Below are positions 23,511 to 34,271 of a DNA stretch of 64,000 nt, piece after piece. The notes under the pieces were generated by a model that saw nothing but the letters and a program-made list of their open reading frames with translations, was not told where the DNA came from and made no database searches. A program made the translations under genes and the position numbers. Each line of letters begins with the position of its first letter. The first letter of the stretch is position 1. Source of the stretch: Rhizomys pruinosus (lineage: Eukaryota; Chordata; Mammalia; Rodentia; Spalacidae); assembly GCA_009823505.1 (NCBI GenBank), contig VZQC01009559.1, positions 169,712-233,711 of the forward strand. Reading direction: 5' to 3'.

Positions 23511-23700
23511 TTTTTATTTTAAAGCCATTTTAATTTATTTTTATATTTAATTTTTATTTATTTTTTTTTAAGGCATGTGCCTTCCACAAGTTCCCAAGTC
23601 GGGTCAACCTATCAGGCATCACACCACTAAGGAAAACTGACTCTCCCTTTCTCAGCATCCATCAGTTACCAGTAGATACTCAGTTAGGGCTGGGGGTTCA
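23511..23700 (-). mobile_element. L1 (Lx-like) 3' UTR fragment, antisense
   Basis: After a TTTA-rich run, the blocks TCAACCTATCAGGCATCACA, GAAAACTGACTCTCCC and CAGTTAGGGCTGGGGGTT are the antisense of the Lx tail seen in sense at 8190-8300. It is wedged between two plus-strand L1 pieces. Confidence 0.6.
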
Positions 23701-24169
23701 GGAAAAAAAATGAGAAGCATTCCCCCGAAAGGCAGGAACCCAGCGAGGCTGCCCCTATCAACACTCCTTTTCAATATAATGCTTGAAACGCTTGCCAGGG
23801 CAATAAGTCAAGAAAAGGAAAATTAAAAGGAGTACTCATTGGAAAAGAGGAAGTCAATTTTTTTGACTTCTTATCATTTTTTGCTGATGATATAATTTGG
23901 AGGGATGCTAAAAACTCACCAAAAAACTCCTCCGAAACTATTAGAGTTGGTAAAGTGGCAGGGTACAAAAATTAACCTAGATCAGTAAGCCTTCTTTTAA
24001 ATGCCAGCAACAAGAAACGGGAGAGGAATATAAGGAGACCTTCTCAACTCACAATAAGCCTAAAAAAAAAAAAAAAAAAAAAAAACAAACAAACCCTGGG
24101 AACAAACCTAACCAAAGACACCCAAAATCTCTACAACAAAACCCTGAAGAAGGAGATTGAAGGTGACAT

Positions 24170-24460
24170 AGAATCCACCCACCACTTATTTTCAGACTCT
24201 ATAATTACTGTATATGGGTGGAGAGTATGTATCTATATTTTAGAGTAATATAAAATTAATGGAGGAAAATATGAAATCCTAAGCATAAACAAAGACTCAG
24301 AGAAAGATGCAGGACAGTTATGGCAGAATGCATGATCTGGGGTGGGGTGGAGGGAAGGGAAAGGGGAATATGCCTAAACTGAATTGAAAAATGATGTCTG
24401 AAATACACAAAGCATCAATAAAAGCATTAAAAAAAAAGAAAAAAGAAAAACTAAAAAAAA
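24170..24460 (+). mobile_element. Nested L1 3' UTR with poly-A tail
   Basis: GAATCCACCCACCACTTATT through GGCAGAATGCATGATCTGGG to CATCAATAAAAGCATT is an L1 3' UTR followed by an A-rich tail. It sits inside ORF2 of the surrounding element: host sequence reads ..GAAGGAGATTGAAGGTGACAT on the left and AAGATGGAAAAACCTCC on the right, which are contiguous in the L1 copy at 31510-31550. This is a severely 5'-truncated L1 that jumped into an older L1. Confidence 0.85.
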
Positions 24461-26129
24461 AAGATGGAAAAACCTCCTCCCATGCTCATAGATTGGAAAA
24501 ATCAACATAGTAAAGATGTCCATTCTACCAAATTAATATACAGATTCAATGCAATCCTTTTTAAAATCCCCATGAGTTTCTTCACAGACTTGGGAAAATA
24601 ATTCTTAAATTCATATGGAAAAACAAAAGACCCCCAAAGAGCTAAAACAACTCTGAGAAAAAAAAATGCAATACCAGGGGGATCACCTTACCAGACTTCA
24701 AGCTATATTACAGGGCTATAGTCATAATAGACAGCTTGGTACTAGCACAAAAACAAACCTGTGGACTAATGGAACAAAATTGAAGATTGAAACTTGAGCT
24801 CATATGATTTCAGCCCCCTCCTATTGGATAAAGGGGCCCAAAAAGCTCATTGGAGGAAAGATAGCATCTTTAGCAAATGGTGCTGGCAAAACTGGATCAC
24901 CATTTGTAGAAGAACAAAATCAAACCCCTACCTCTCACCCTGTACAAAAATCAACTCCAAGTGAATAAAAGATCTCAACATGAAACCTGAAACTTTGAAG
25001 GTGATAGAAGAAAATGTTGGTAGCAACCTAAAAGACATAGGGCTGGGGGAAAAAAATCTAAATCAAATAGCAGTTGCCCGTGAAATAAGGTCAACAGCTA
25101 ACAAGTGGGATCTCATTAAACTCTAAAGCTTCTGTACAGCTAAAGTAACAATCAAGGAAGTGAAGAGAAAACCCACAGAGTGGGAGAAAACCTTTACCAA
25201 TGATACATCTGACAGAGCATTAACGTCCAAAACATACAAACTACTCAAATAACAAAGAAGAAACAAATAACTCATTCAAAAGATAAAGAGCTGAACGGAC
25301 ACTTCATCAGTGAGGAAGTGGTTGAGAAACATCTTAAAAGTGTTCAACATCGTTAATAATTAATGAAATGCAAATTAAAACCATTCTAAGATATCATCTC
25401 ACTCCAATTAGTCTGGCTAAGATCAAGAAAACAAAAGACACCAAATGCTGGAGAGGTTGTGAGGAAAGAGGAAACACTCATCCACTGCTGGTGGGAATGT
25501 AAACTCATACAACTACTGTGGAAAACCACCTGGAGAACCCTTAAAAGCCTCAAAATGAGCCTACCACCTGACCCCGTCATACCACTCCTGGTTATATATC
25601 CACAAGCCTCATCCTACTGAAAAGATACACACGCAGCTGTGTTTATTGCAGCTCTCTTCACAATAGTGAAGAGGTAGAACCAATCCAAATGTCCCTCAAC
25701 TTACGAGTGTCTAACAAAAATGTGGTACATGTATACAATGGAGATCTATGCGGTGGTAAAGAAAGATGACATCATGAACTTTGCTGGTAAATGGATGAAA
25801 TTGGAAGCCATTATGCTAAGTGAAGTAACACAGTCCCCCCCCAAACAAACAAACAAACAAAAATAAACAAACAAACAAACGGGGAATGATTTCCCTCATT
25901 TGTGGATGCTAGCACCAAAATCCCCCAGTTGAAAGGCAAGCTGAGCAATGTTATTGATATATTACTTTTTTATCTGAAAGCAACTGTGATGTTATAATGT
26001 GAATCTTTTAATGGGCCCTAGAATTAACTTACCACTTGTTTTCAGACATTGTAATTACTGTATATAAATGGAAAGTATGCGTTCATATTTTAGAATAATA
26101 TAAAATTAAAGGGAAATTTTGAATTCCTA

Positions 26130-26400
26130 AACATACTTTGGAATTAACATACCGTTTATTCCCAGAAGACATAATTCTGGTACACATATTTCATTTATTT
26201 ATTTTATTTATTTTATTTTTCTCAGTCTTTTTATTTATTTATTTATTTTTCATTAGTCTCAGCTCACTTTATTTTTTTTATTTTATTTTATTTTTAAGGG
26301 ATTCTACAATATAATGACACAGTTGTTTGCAGATAACATTGATGTTACTCAGTATTTCATTTATATAGGCATATTTTGGAGTAATACAGATGAGAGGGAA
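26130..26400. repeat. TTTA-rich tract and antisense L1 tail piece inside an L1 3' UTR
   Basis: A run of TTTA and TTTATT units (26190-26290) leads into AAGGGATTCTACAATATAAT and GCAGATAACATTGATGTTAC. These recur at 29060-29125 and resemble the antisense 3' UTR seen at 13140-13200. The sense 3' UTR resumes at about 26400. Confidence 0.55.
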
Positions 26401-26640
26401 CAATAACGGCATAAGGACTGGGTCAAAGAACTCTTTGATACAGTTAAATTCTGCCCTAAACAGTAAACCTCTGCAGAGAAAAACTTTAAAAAGACTGAGA
26501 GAAAAATGCAGGACATGTATGGCAGAATGCATGAACTGGGGTGGGGCGGGGAGTAGGGAGAGCGGAATGTGTCCAAATTGAACTGAAAAATGATGTATGA
26601 AACACACAAAACATCAATAATTATTATATTAATAATATTT

Positions 26641-27360
26641 TCATCTGTGCCTAAAGGAAGTTGAGAAAAAACACATGTAATAAAGCTGGATATATAAAGT
26701 TGAAATTAAAACTATTTCTTTCTTTATTTATTCATAAACAAAATATACTCCTTATAGGAAACAATGACATTATGAATAGAAATAGAACTCAGTCACAGTG
26801 CATTTCCGTATTGCCCACAAGGGGTTACTGCTCAAGTTCTGTGTTTGGCCTCTTTCATAATATCTGACATTTTTCCTCACCTTGAGAGGGTATTCATCTT
26901 CCTCTGCTGGAACTCTTAGCTTCTGCAGCATGGGTCATATCATTCATGTTTGAACACACTTCCTGTGTCTTTTCCCTTTTCTTGCATCAAATTCTGCTTC
27001 TCTTTAGATTTTGTGTGTAAAAGATATTCCATGAGTATTTATGAGGTCAGAATAAATGATTCATTCATCCAATATCATCAGGATGTGTTTGACCCTGTTC
27101 TACAAATTACTTAAAATATTCACTCTCCCATTTAGTTACTGAGATATCTAGATTACGGTTCACTTTTTCCTCTAAATATGTAAGTAAAATGGGATGTTAA
27201 TTTCTCCTAAAGCAAAGCTTCTACATACTCAGTCTAATGGGGGTGTCCTTGATTGTTATGATGATTGTGGTCTATCATCCAAATTAGTATGCCCAATTGA
27301 TGGGAATTAAAACATTACTATTGATCTTCAGACTTTGCTTAATGAGTTATCAGTATAATT
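26641..27360. other. Anonymous AT-rich sequence
   Basis: No element or coding feature recognised. Confidence 0.4.
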
Positions 27361-27373
27361 GAGATGTTCATTT

Positions 27374-27593
27374 CTTTATTTTTCTTTATTTTTATTATTT
27401 TATGTGTATGAGTATATTGCCTGCATGCATGTAAGTGCACCTGTGTTTTGCAATGCCTGGAGAGGTGACAACGGGGCATTGGATTCCTCTGGAATTAGAG
27501 TTACAGATGGTTATTAACCACCATGTGGGTGCTAGGAATCGAACCTGAAAAAGCAGCCAGTGCTTTAAACCACTGAGTCATCTTTCTAGCCCA
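27374..27593 (-). mobile_element. B2 SINE with 13-bp target-site duplication
   Basis: A minus-strand B2 without the 17-bp internal duplication. GAGATGTTCATTT occurs exactly at 27361-27373 and 27594-27606. Head-region mutations (deletion of GGTCCTCTGC before the B-box) mark it as older than the 14237 and 53566 copies. Confidence 0.95.
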
Positions 27594-27606
27594 GAGATGT
27601 TCATTT

Positions 27607-28009
27607 ATTTAATGAGCTAAAGGGCACAGACATTTAGAGCTTTATCATTATGTAGAGAACAGCGAGTCGAAGCATAAGAAATTCATTACTGAATTACTGA
27701 ATTTGCAAAGGAACTCCTGTGCCCTAGTGCTTTTATTGTTCTTACCTTTCTCCCCTTCTTGTTCCCTCCTCCTCTTTTATTTTTCTCTCCTCTCATCTCC
27801 CCTTACCTTTTCCTTCATTAAAAAATATCATTTCACATATTTCATGATGTGATTTCCCCTTAAATCTTTGAATTACTCTTCATTGTCTGATGGGGTATAT
27901 GGAAGACTTAAACTTTTGAGAAAGATTTACTTATCTTAGTATCATTTTTTTATTCAAATGGTCTTCTTTAGACTCAAGCTGGACTGGACATATTATATAT
28001 TTTTTTGTA
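27607..28009. other. Anonymous sequence
   Basis: Pyrimidine-rich patch at 27740-27810; nothing else recognised. Confidence 0.4.
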
Positions 28010-28170
28010 TACAAAGGATCTCACTCATGCTAGACAAGAGGTCCACTATTAGAATCTCACCAAGTTGTGCTGCTGGCCTTAAACTCACCGTGTAGTTTAA
28101 GCTGCTCTTGTAGTTGTGATTCCCCTGCCCCACCTTCCAAAAAATCTAGGGCTACCCCACCAGGTTTGGC
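28010..28170 (-). mobile_element. Degenerate B1-like (proto-B1) SINE
   Basis: GGATCTCACTCATGCTAGAC, GCTGCTGGCCTTAAACTCAC and CCCCACCTTCCAA give the spacing of an antisense 7SL-derived SINE but with heavy decay. An ancestral B1 or proto-B1 is the best guess. Confidence 0.4.
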
Positions 28171-28453
28171 ACTACATTTTTAATTATATTGAATCTTAAA
28201 AGAAATATAAATTATCTTGGTAATAAAATACTCTTTGTATCTGGCTCTACTGATCTTCTCACCACTGTCTTCATGATCAGACAGAGTGACCACTGCCACC
28301 TCTGCTCCTTTATGTGCTATTTGTGGAGGGCCTGTTGGTCAGTTCCTCCAGGAAATAACTTCCTGCCTAACACCTGTTGTATTTTAAAGGAATAAATTGT
28401 TGCATTTTGAGAAATATTCAAAACTTATCAAGAATTTGCATTCTTACATTTTC

Positions 28454-28735
28454 CTTTCCTTTTCTTTCCTTTCATTTTCTTATCTTTTCTTTTCTTTTTT
28501 TGTCTTTTTGAGATAGGGTCTCCCTATAATCCCAGCTGGCCTGGAACTCACTCTGTAGACCAGGCTCCCTTGACCTCAAAGAGATCCCCCTGCCTCTGCC
28601 TCCCAAGTGCTAGGATTAAAGGCCACACCTGGTTTAAAGACGGTTCATAGCTGTGATGTGGGTGCTGGGAATTGAACCTGGGTCCTCTGCTAGAGCAGTC
28701 AGTGCTCTTAACCACTGACCCATCTCTCCAGCCCC
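28454..28735 (-). mobile_element. Composite SINE: B2/ID-like head fused to B1
   Basis: Same architecture and junction as 20116-20372. On the minus strand the head (GGGGCTGGAGAGATGGGTCA, GGTTCAATTCCCAGCACCC) joins B1 at GTCTTTAAACCAGGTGTGG. The left tail is (TTTC)n, that is (GAAA)n on the element's strand. ACATTTTC flanks at 28446-28453 and 28736-28743. B1 box sequences are slightly shortened near the junction. Confidence 0.9.
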
Positions 28736-28739
28736 ACAT

Positions 28740-29731
28740 TTTCATGTATGTTTTGGGATGTCAGTGGAATCCTCTCATTCCTTATTCAGTGTCCTGCTGA
28801 TGTCTAAATGCAGATGGAGCTTGCTAGAGCACCATTCTGTGGTCTCACAGAGTCCATTTACAGAATTCCAAAAACATTTATTTTACTTAATAGACAAATA
28901 ACTATTTATTTGTGGGTTACAGTGTGATAGTTTGTCTTTCCATGCATTGCAGAAAAATTCAATGATGTATTTAACATATGAATTTTACCAGCTTATTTCT
29001 TTGTAGTGAGGTCCTTCACATTTATTCTTCAGGCAATTTTTTTCCTTTATTTGTTTATTTTTTAAGGGATTCTACAATATAAGAGCACATTTGTTTTCAG
29101 ATAACATTGACGTTGCTCAGTTTGCCATACAATTAGGTAATTGGTGCATTTTTTTGAAGTGAGCCAAATTATTAAGCATAAGCAATAAATGTAAGTAACA
29201 TTCATGTAAAACCAATTTGCAAGTATATATGTCCAAATTTTGAACAACCCAAGGTTCCCATAGTCCAGTTGGGGAAGCTTATATACACAAGCATGTTGGT
29301 CAAATAGGAGTCCAGACTATATTGCTGTAGTCTCACGATTCACCCCATCTCTCCACAGCCCTTACATTCTACCATGCCTCATCTTCTGCAAGTTGTTCCC
29401 TAGGCTTGGGGAAAGGGGCACAAGTGAGTGAGAAGCAGAACAGTCTATTTTCTCTGGAGATGTCATTTTGGACTCTAGTCTGTTCAGGTTGTTCCCCTTC
29501 ATGGGTTGGCATCTTATCCAGGGGTACATTTTTAATCCTACTAACAAATCACAAGCAATTAGATGTACAGGAATTTAAACAGTACTAATTATTATGGCAA
29601 GCTAAGCTGTGAGCATAGACACAGATGCTTGGATGGTATGCTAATCCACAAACTGTGGTTTCTCTATAAAGGGTGACAAGTTCTTATTGTGGCTTATAAC
29701 ATCTCCTAACCACTGGAGGACATAAGCTTGT
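28740..29731. other. Anonymous sequence with a small L1 tail relic
   Basis: Positions 29060-29125 (AAGGGATTCTACAATATAAG..GATAACATTGACG) match the antisense L1-tail piece at 26285-26350. Nothing else is recognised. Open frames at 29362-29588 overlap on opposite strands and look fortuitous. Confidence 0.45.
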
Positions 29732-30138
29732 GGCATCAGCTTGAATTATTCCTCCAAGGAGAGAGCTAGTAGCCAATTAGATTTGGGATATATATAGACA
29801 CATGGCTGCCACTGTTGCACAGTATCTCCAGGCAGTTGAGGTGTAGCTATTACTGACAGAGGAGTCTTGCTTGTCTCAAGGAGACCAATATTTTGCTTTA
29901 TTGCTTTAGTGGCCTTTGGTAACGCTCTCTGGCATTTCAGAGGCCAACTGTACATTAGCAAGTGATGTCTCAAAACATTTTTCCATGCTTACACCAGGTC
30001 TTTGACAGCAGGGACTCACCGCCTTTCTCCTTGCATAATCCCACTTATAGGCAAAAGGCCTTTATAATTTTGGGGGCTTGGATCCCCTAGCCAACATCTT
30101 CTAGGCAGAATAATCCATTGCTGATATCAAAGCTCTCC
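29732..30138 (-). repeat. Unnamed dispersed repeat, copy 2
   Basis: The reverse complement of 468-868, aligned over about 400 bp with scattered small indels. Homology fades after the block encoding GATATCAGCAATGG on the minus strand. On its other side the sequence continues (29640-29731) without the poly-A tract of copy 1. Confidence 0.7.
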
Positions 30139-30239
30139 TGTACTAATATATTTTGCTTAATTACACAGCTTATAAAGACTTTACTGTTGTATTTGGCTCT
30201 AAGTAGAGAATTATCCTTTCACAGTTCCTATGTCTATCA

Positions 30240-30585
30240 GTCAATTAAAAAGGGGTAGTTATCCGTGTTTTATAAGAAATCACCACTATCTTCAGGCAAT
30301 TTTGAAGTATACAATATACCATTATATGTTGCTAGCATGAAATGCACTGTATAAGTGAATCTTACTCTTCCTGATTGATGGAAACTGTATTTTTGATTAA
30401 TGTTTCTTCTTTCCCCACTTCTCTACTTCTCTAAGACTGACGTTTTCCAGATTTCACTACTCCACTTGTACTTGAGAACATATAATATTTGTCTTTGTAT
30501 ATCTGGCTCTTTGGGTTAAATAATGTCCTTCAGGCTCATTCGTGTGGTCGGAAATGGCAGAATTTACCTTTCTTTTTTATAGAAG
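30240..30585 (-). mobile_element. Older L1 3' UTR fragment, antisense
   Basis: TGGCTCTTTGGGTTAAATAA, TGTCCTTCAGGCTCATTCGT and GGTCGGAAATGGCAGAATTT are the antisense of the L1 end that in many mammals reads AACATGGATGAACCTGGAGG. It is adjacent to, but apparently distinct from, the Lx element that follows. Confidence 0.6.
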
Positions 30586-31047
30586 TTTTGCAATTTCATA
30601 CAATATAATACGATGGTATTTAAGTCTTCCCCCCATTTGTACCTCCTCTTATTGCTCCCCCCCAATTTATTGTATTCCATTACATATATAATAAGGCCTA
30701 TAGAGTCTAATTGTGTCCTCAAATCTCCTTTAGTGTGAGACCATCCACTGGAGCCTGGTTAACCTACCAAGTGTCCCATGCTTAAAAGAAAGTCTGTGCC
30801 TCTCCCAGCAGCCACCTGTTGACATAATTTCCTTAAGCAGGGTTGGAGCATCTTACTTCCTCATGTCCTTGCTTGGGGTTTTTCAGGTTTGAGCTTGCAT
30901 GAGACTTGTGCATGCTGTCATCATTGCTGTGAGTTCATATGAGTAACTGACTACCTGTCTGGAAAACTGTTTCCTTATGGTCATCTACCACTGCTGGGTC
31001 TTACAATCTTTCCGCCCCTTCTTCCACAATGATACATGGACCTTGGC

Positions 31048-31060
31048 GGGGGGGGGGGGG
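31048..31060. repeat. Poly-G run
   Basis: A run of about 13 G within the L1 3' UTR. Such runs are unstable and are also a common sequencing-error site. Confidence 0.85.
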
Positions 31061-31269
31061 GCAGAATTTATGTATAGGTGTCCTATCCAGGTATAAGAAC
31101 TCTGTAGTCTTGTTCTCTGCATATGGGCCAGTTGTGGGTTTCTGTGTTAATCACCATTGTATTAGGTTCAATCACTGTTGTATAAAGGAAATTTTCTGGT
31201 GAGAGTTGAGAGATGCATTAATCAAGAGTTAATTTAATATTACTATTAGTAGAAAACTATTGTAGTTTA

Positions 31270-32190
31270 CCTGAGAGATGATAAAAACACCACCGGAAAA
31301 CTCCTAGAAAGGATTAAGAGTTTCAGTAAAGTGGCAGGATACAAAATTAACCTAGAAAAATCAGTAGCCTTTCTTTACACCAACAACAAGCAACAGGAAA
31401 AGGAATATAAGGAGACATTTCTACTCACAATAGCCTCAAAAAATACCTGGGGACAAATCTAACCAAAGACACCAAAAATCTCTACAACAAAATTTTAAAC
31501 CCCTGAAGAAGTAGATTGAAGAAGACATCAAAAGATGGAGAAACTTCCCATGCCCATGGACTGGAAAAATTAATATAGTAAAAATGTCTATCCTACCTAA
31601 ATTAATATACAGATTTAATGTAATCCCAATTAAAATCCCCATGAGTTTCTTCACAGACTTGGAAAAATAATCCTTAAATTCATATAGAAAAACAAAAGAC
31701 CCTGAATAGCTAAAGCAACTCTGAGCAAAAAATGGAATACAGGGGGGATCACCTTACCAGACTTCAAGCTATATTACAGGGCTATAGTAAAAAAGATAGC
31801 CTGGTACTGGCAAAAAACAGACCAATTGACCAATGGAACAAAATTGAAGATCCGAACTTGAGCTCATACAATTTCAGCCACCTCCTATTCAATAAAGGGG
31901 CCAAAAAAGCTCATTGGAGGAAAGATAGCATCTTTAGCAAACGGTGCTGGGAAAACTGGATCACCATATGTAGAAGAACAAAATTAAACCCCTACCTCTC
32001 ACCCTGTACAAAAATCATCTCCAAGTGGATCAAAGACCTCAACATAAAACCCAAAACTCTGAAGGTGATAGAAGAAAAAGCTGGCAGCAACCTACAAGAC
32101 ATAGGCGTGGGAAAAATCTTTCTAATTCAGACAGCAGCTGAACAGGAAATAAGGTAGACAATTTACAAGTGGGACCTCATAAATCCCCTA
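31270..32190 (+). mobile_element. L1 ORF2 internal fragment, both ends truncated
   Basis: About 0.9 kb of plus-strand ORF2 downstream of the YADD motif (AAAGTGGCAGGATACAAAAT at the left). The second half keeps a 141-codon open frame at 31732-32157 with [44 protein letters not shown] and [16 protein letters not shown], all typical of the ORF2 C-terminal region. It ends at TGGGACCTCATAAA, before the ORF2 stop, with no 3' UTR or poly-A. It is embedded in the opposite-strand Lx 3' UTR. It is a remnant, not a gene. Confidence 0.9.
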
Positions 32191-32545
32191 TGTCTTGTGA
32201 CCTCTTCAGCCTCAGGTTCCCAAGCCTGATATCAATGTCCGGTATGGGATTCATCCTAAGAAATTGACCCGAAATCCAATCAAGGAGTAGTTGGCTACAC
32301 TGATAATATTTGTACCTCTATTGCCCTAGTGGACATATCTTGCCAGGGCAATTGTTAATGTAGTTCACAGGATTCACAGGGCAAGGTTGATGATTGTTTT
32401 ACTTTTGGTAGCTTGCATAGCACCTTCCAGCACTATGAACGCTAGGCACTAGAGATGAGGATTTGAAGCTCAAGTCTGCAGCATTTTTAGCTATAGGGTC
32501 TGGCTGTGAAGTTCTCATGGGTAAGAGCAGAGACAATGGCCAGTA

Positions 32546-32860
32546 TTGTTTGAGGGTCTATGGGACCCCTGGTCAACAGCTTCTAAAAGGGAGTCTATTC
32601 CTGGTATATTGTTTGAGGGTCTATGGGACCCCTGATCAACAGCTTCTAAAAGGGAGTCTATTCCTGGTATATTGTTTGAGGGTCTATGGGACCCCTGATC
32701 AACAGCTTCTAAAAGGGAGTCTATTCCTGGTATATTGTTTGAGGGTCTATGGGACCCCTGGTCAACAGCTTCTAAAAGGGAGTCTATTCCTGGTATATTG
32801 TTTGAGGGTCTACGGGACCCCTGGTCAACAGCTTCTAAAAGGGAGTCTATTCCTGGTATT
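32546..32860. repeat. 63-bp minisatellite, five tandem copies
   Basis: Five head-to-tail copies of a 63-bp unit beginning TTGTTTGAGGGTCTATGGGA and ending TCTATTCCTGGTATA, differing by only a few substitutions (CTGGTCAAC against CTGATCAAC; one TACGGG). Because 63 is a multiple of three, a 142-residue frame at 32463-32891 stays open and shows a 21-residue repeat. That frame is an artefact inside an L1 3' UTR. The related L1 at 56360-56400 has a single diverged copy. Confidence 0.95.
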
Positions 32861-33351
32861 GAGGGGTTTTTTGTTAGCCTATGAGGTCTAGAAAGGACAA
32901 TGCCCCCCTGTTTTAGGGTAATTCCTTTTAATCTCTTTTTATAATGTATAGGTACAGACTTTAGGAAGTTTCTATAGTGGTAAGTTTGTTTGGCTTTTTC
33001 CTGAAGGGCTTCAGTGTTATTTATCCCTCCCTATATTCCTTCCTCTGTCCTGCTATTCCATTCCCCATCCCAACTGACCCTTCCTAGTCTAAAGTTCCCT
33101 TTTCCACTTCATATCACTGTATTCTGCAACCCTTCCCATGAAGGGTCCCCCCATTCACCCATGGCCATTTATTAGTTTCTTGACCTCTCTGAATTTTCAA
33201 ATTACAACATACATATCTAAGATTTCAAAGTTAGCAGCCAGCTCTGAGAGACAACCATGTCATTTGTCATTCTGAGTCTGGGTTACTTCATTCAGAATGA
33301 TTGTTCCCATTTCTATTCATTTGTTAGTGAATTTAATAGTTTTTATCTTTT

Positions 33352-33575
33352 TTAAATTTTATTTATTTTTTATGCTTATGAATGTACTGTCTGCATGTAG
33401 GTTTGTGCACAATGCCGCGGAGGTCAGAAGAGGGTGTTGGATTCCCCTGAACTGGAGTTCTCCTGGAATTGGAGTTACAGACGGTTCTCAGCCACCATGT
33501 GGGTGCTGGGGATCAAACCTGGGTCCTCTGCAAGAGTGGTCAGCTCTCTTAACTACTAGGTCATCTCTCCAGCCC
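33352..33575 (-). mobile_element. B2 SINE with 18-bp target-site duplication
   Basis: A minus-strand B2 carrying the 17-bp internal duplication (CTGGAGTTCTCCTGGAATTG). TAATAGTTTTTATCTTTT is repeated exactly at 33334-33351 and 33576-33593, and the interrupted L1 reads continuously across it. A CCGTGTC block is missing near the 3' side (TTTGTGCACAATGCC). Confidence 0.97.
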
Positions 33576-33708
33576 TAATAGTTTTTATCTTTTAAAGAGC
33601 TGAATAATATTTCACTGTACACATGTACCACACATTTATTATCCATTCATCTAGTGATGGACATCTATTTTGTTTCCAATTTCTCAGTATAATGAAAAAG
33701 GAAGCAAT

Positions 33709-33756
33709 GAACATGGATGAACAGGTATTTCTGAACATGGACGAACAGGTATTTCT
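33709..33756. repeat. 24-bp tandem duplication in L1
   Basis: Two adjacent 24-bp units, each GAACATGGA(T/C)GAACAGG followed by TATTTCT, with one mismatch. A local duplication within the minus-strand ORF2 end; related L1 copies have one unit. Confidence 0.9.
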
Positions 33757-34120
33757 GTAGTTTTCTGGCTCCATGCCCAAGAACTATATGGCTGGGTCAT
33801 ATGGTAGGTCAATTTCAAGCTTTTTGAGGAATCTCCATATTGATTTCCATAGTGGCTGCAGCAGAACTCCCACCAGTAATGGAAAAGAGTTCCCCCTTTT
33901 CCATGTTTTACTCTGCATTTTCATTATTTTTTGGATCCTTGCCATTCTGAGAGAGGTAAGATGAAATATCAAACTGGCTTTAATGTGCATTTCCCTGATG
34001 ATTAAAAAAGTTGAACTTAAAAAATATTGCATTTCACAGCCATTTGTGTGTCATCTTTAGAGAACCTCCCTGTTCATCTCCTGGTTCCATTTTTTAATTG
34101 GGTTGCTTTCTTTTTTAATG

Positions 34121-34271
34121 TTTAGTAATTGGTGGTATACACCTTTAATCCCAGCACTTGGGAGACAGAGGCAGACAGCCTTTGTAAGTTCAAGGCCAGC
34201 TTGTTCTACCAAGTAAGCTCCAGGCCAGCTAGGACTAAAGGGAGATCCTGTCTCAAAAAGACCAAAAAAAA
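34121..34271 (+). mobile_element. B1 SINE, variant tail type
   Basis: A plus-strand B1 inserted in the minus-strand L1: GGTGGTATACACCTTTAATC, GTTCAAGGCCAGC, CTCCAGGCCAGCTAGGACTA, then AAAGACCAAAAAAAA. It has the same 3' half as the copies at 7651 and 60493. The 5' end is slightly decayed. Confidence 0.92.

Larger units (their letters stand above)
23705..26640 (+). mobile_element. L1, ORF2 from before the YADD motif to the 3' UTR
   Basis: A 5'-truncated plus-strand LINE-1. TTTTGCTGATGATATAAT (near 23878) encodes FADDI, the reverse-transcriptase catalytic motif. The C-terminal half follows (AAATCCCCATGAGTTTCTTC near 24570, GGGATCACCTTACCAGACTT near 24680, PLL..Y near 25580), then the 3' UTR to about 26630. 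Interruptions are an A run at 24061-24085, a nested L1 tail at 24170-24460, an (AAAC)n expansion at 25848-25882 and inserted antisense or T-rich sequence at 26130-26400. No long frame survives. Together with 20430-22920 it forms an imperfect inverted repeat. Confidence 0.9.

Noticed and set aside
31732..32157. 141-codon open frame as a possible gene
   Set aside because: The protein is the ORF2 C-terminal region of L1, lacking both ends. It is a retrotransposon fragment.
32463..32891. 142-residue open frame with five copies of a 21-residue repeat
   Set aside because: Created by a 63-bp minisatellite in an L1 3' UTR. The unit length is a multiple of three and the frame has no independent coding evidence.
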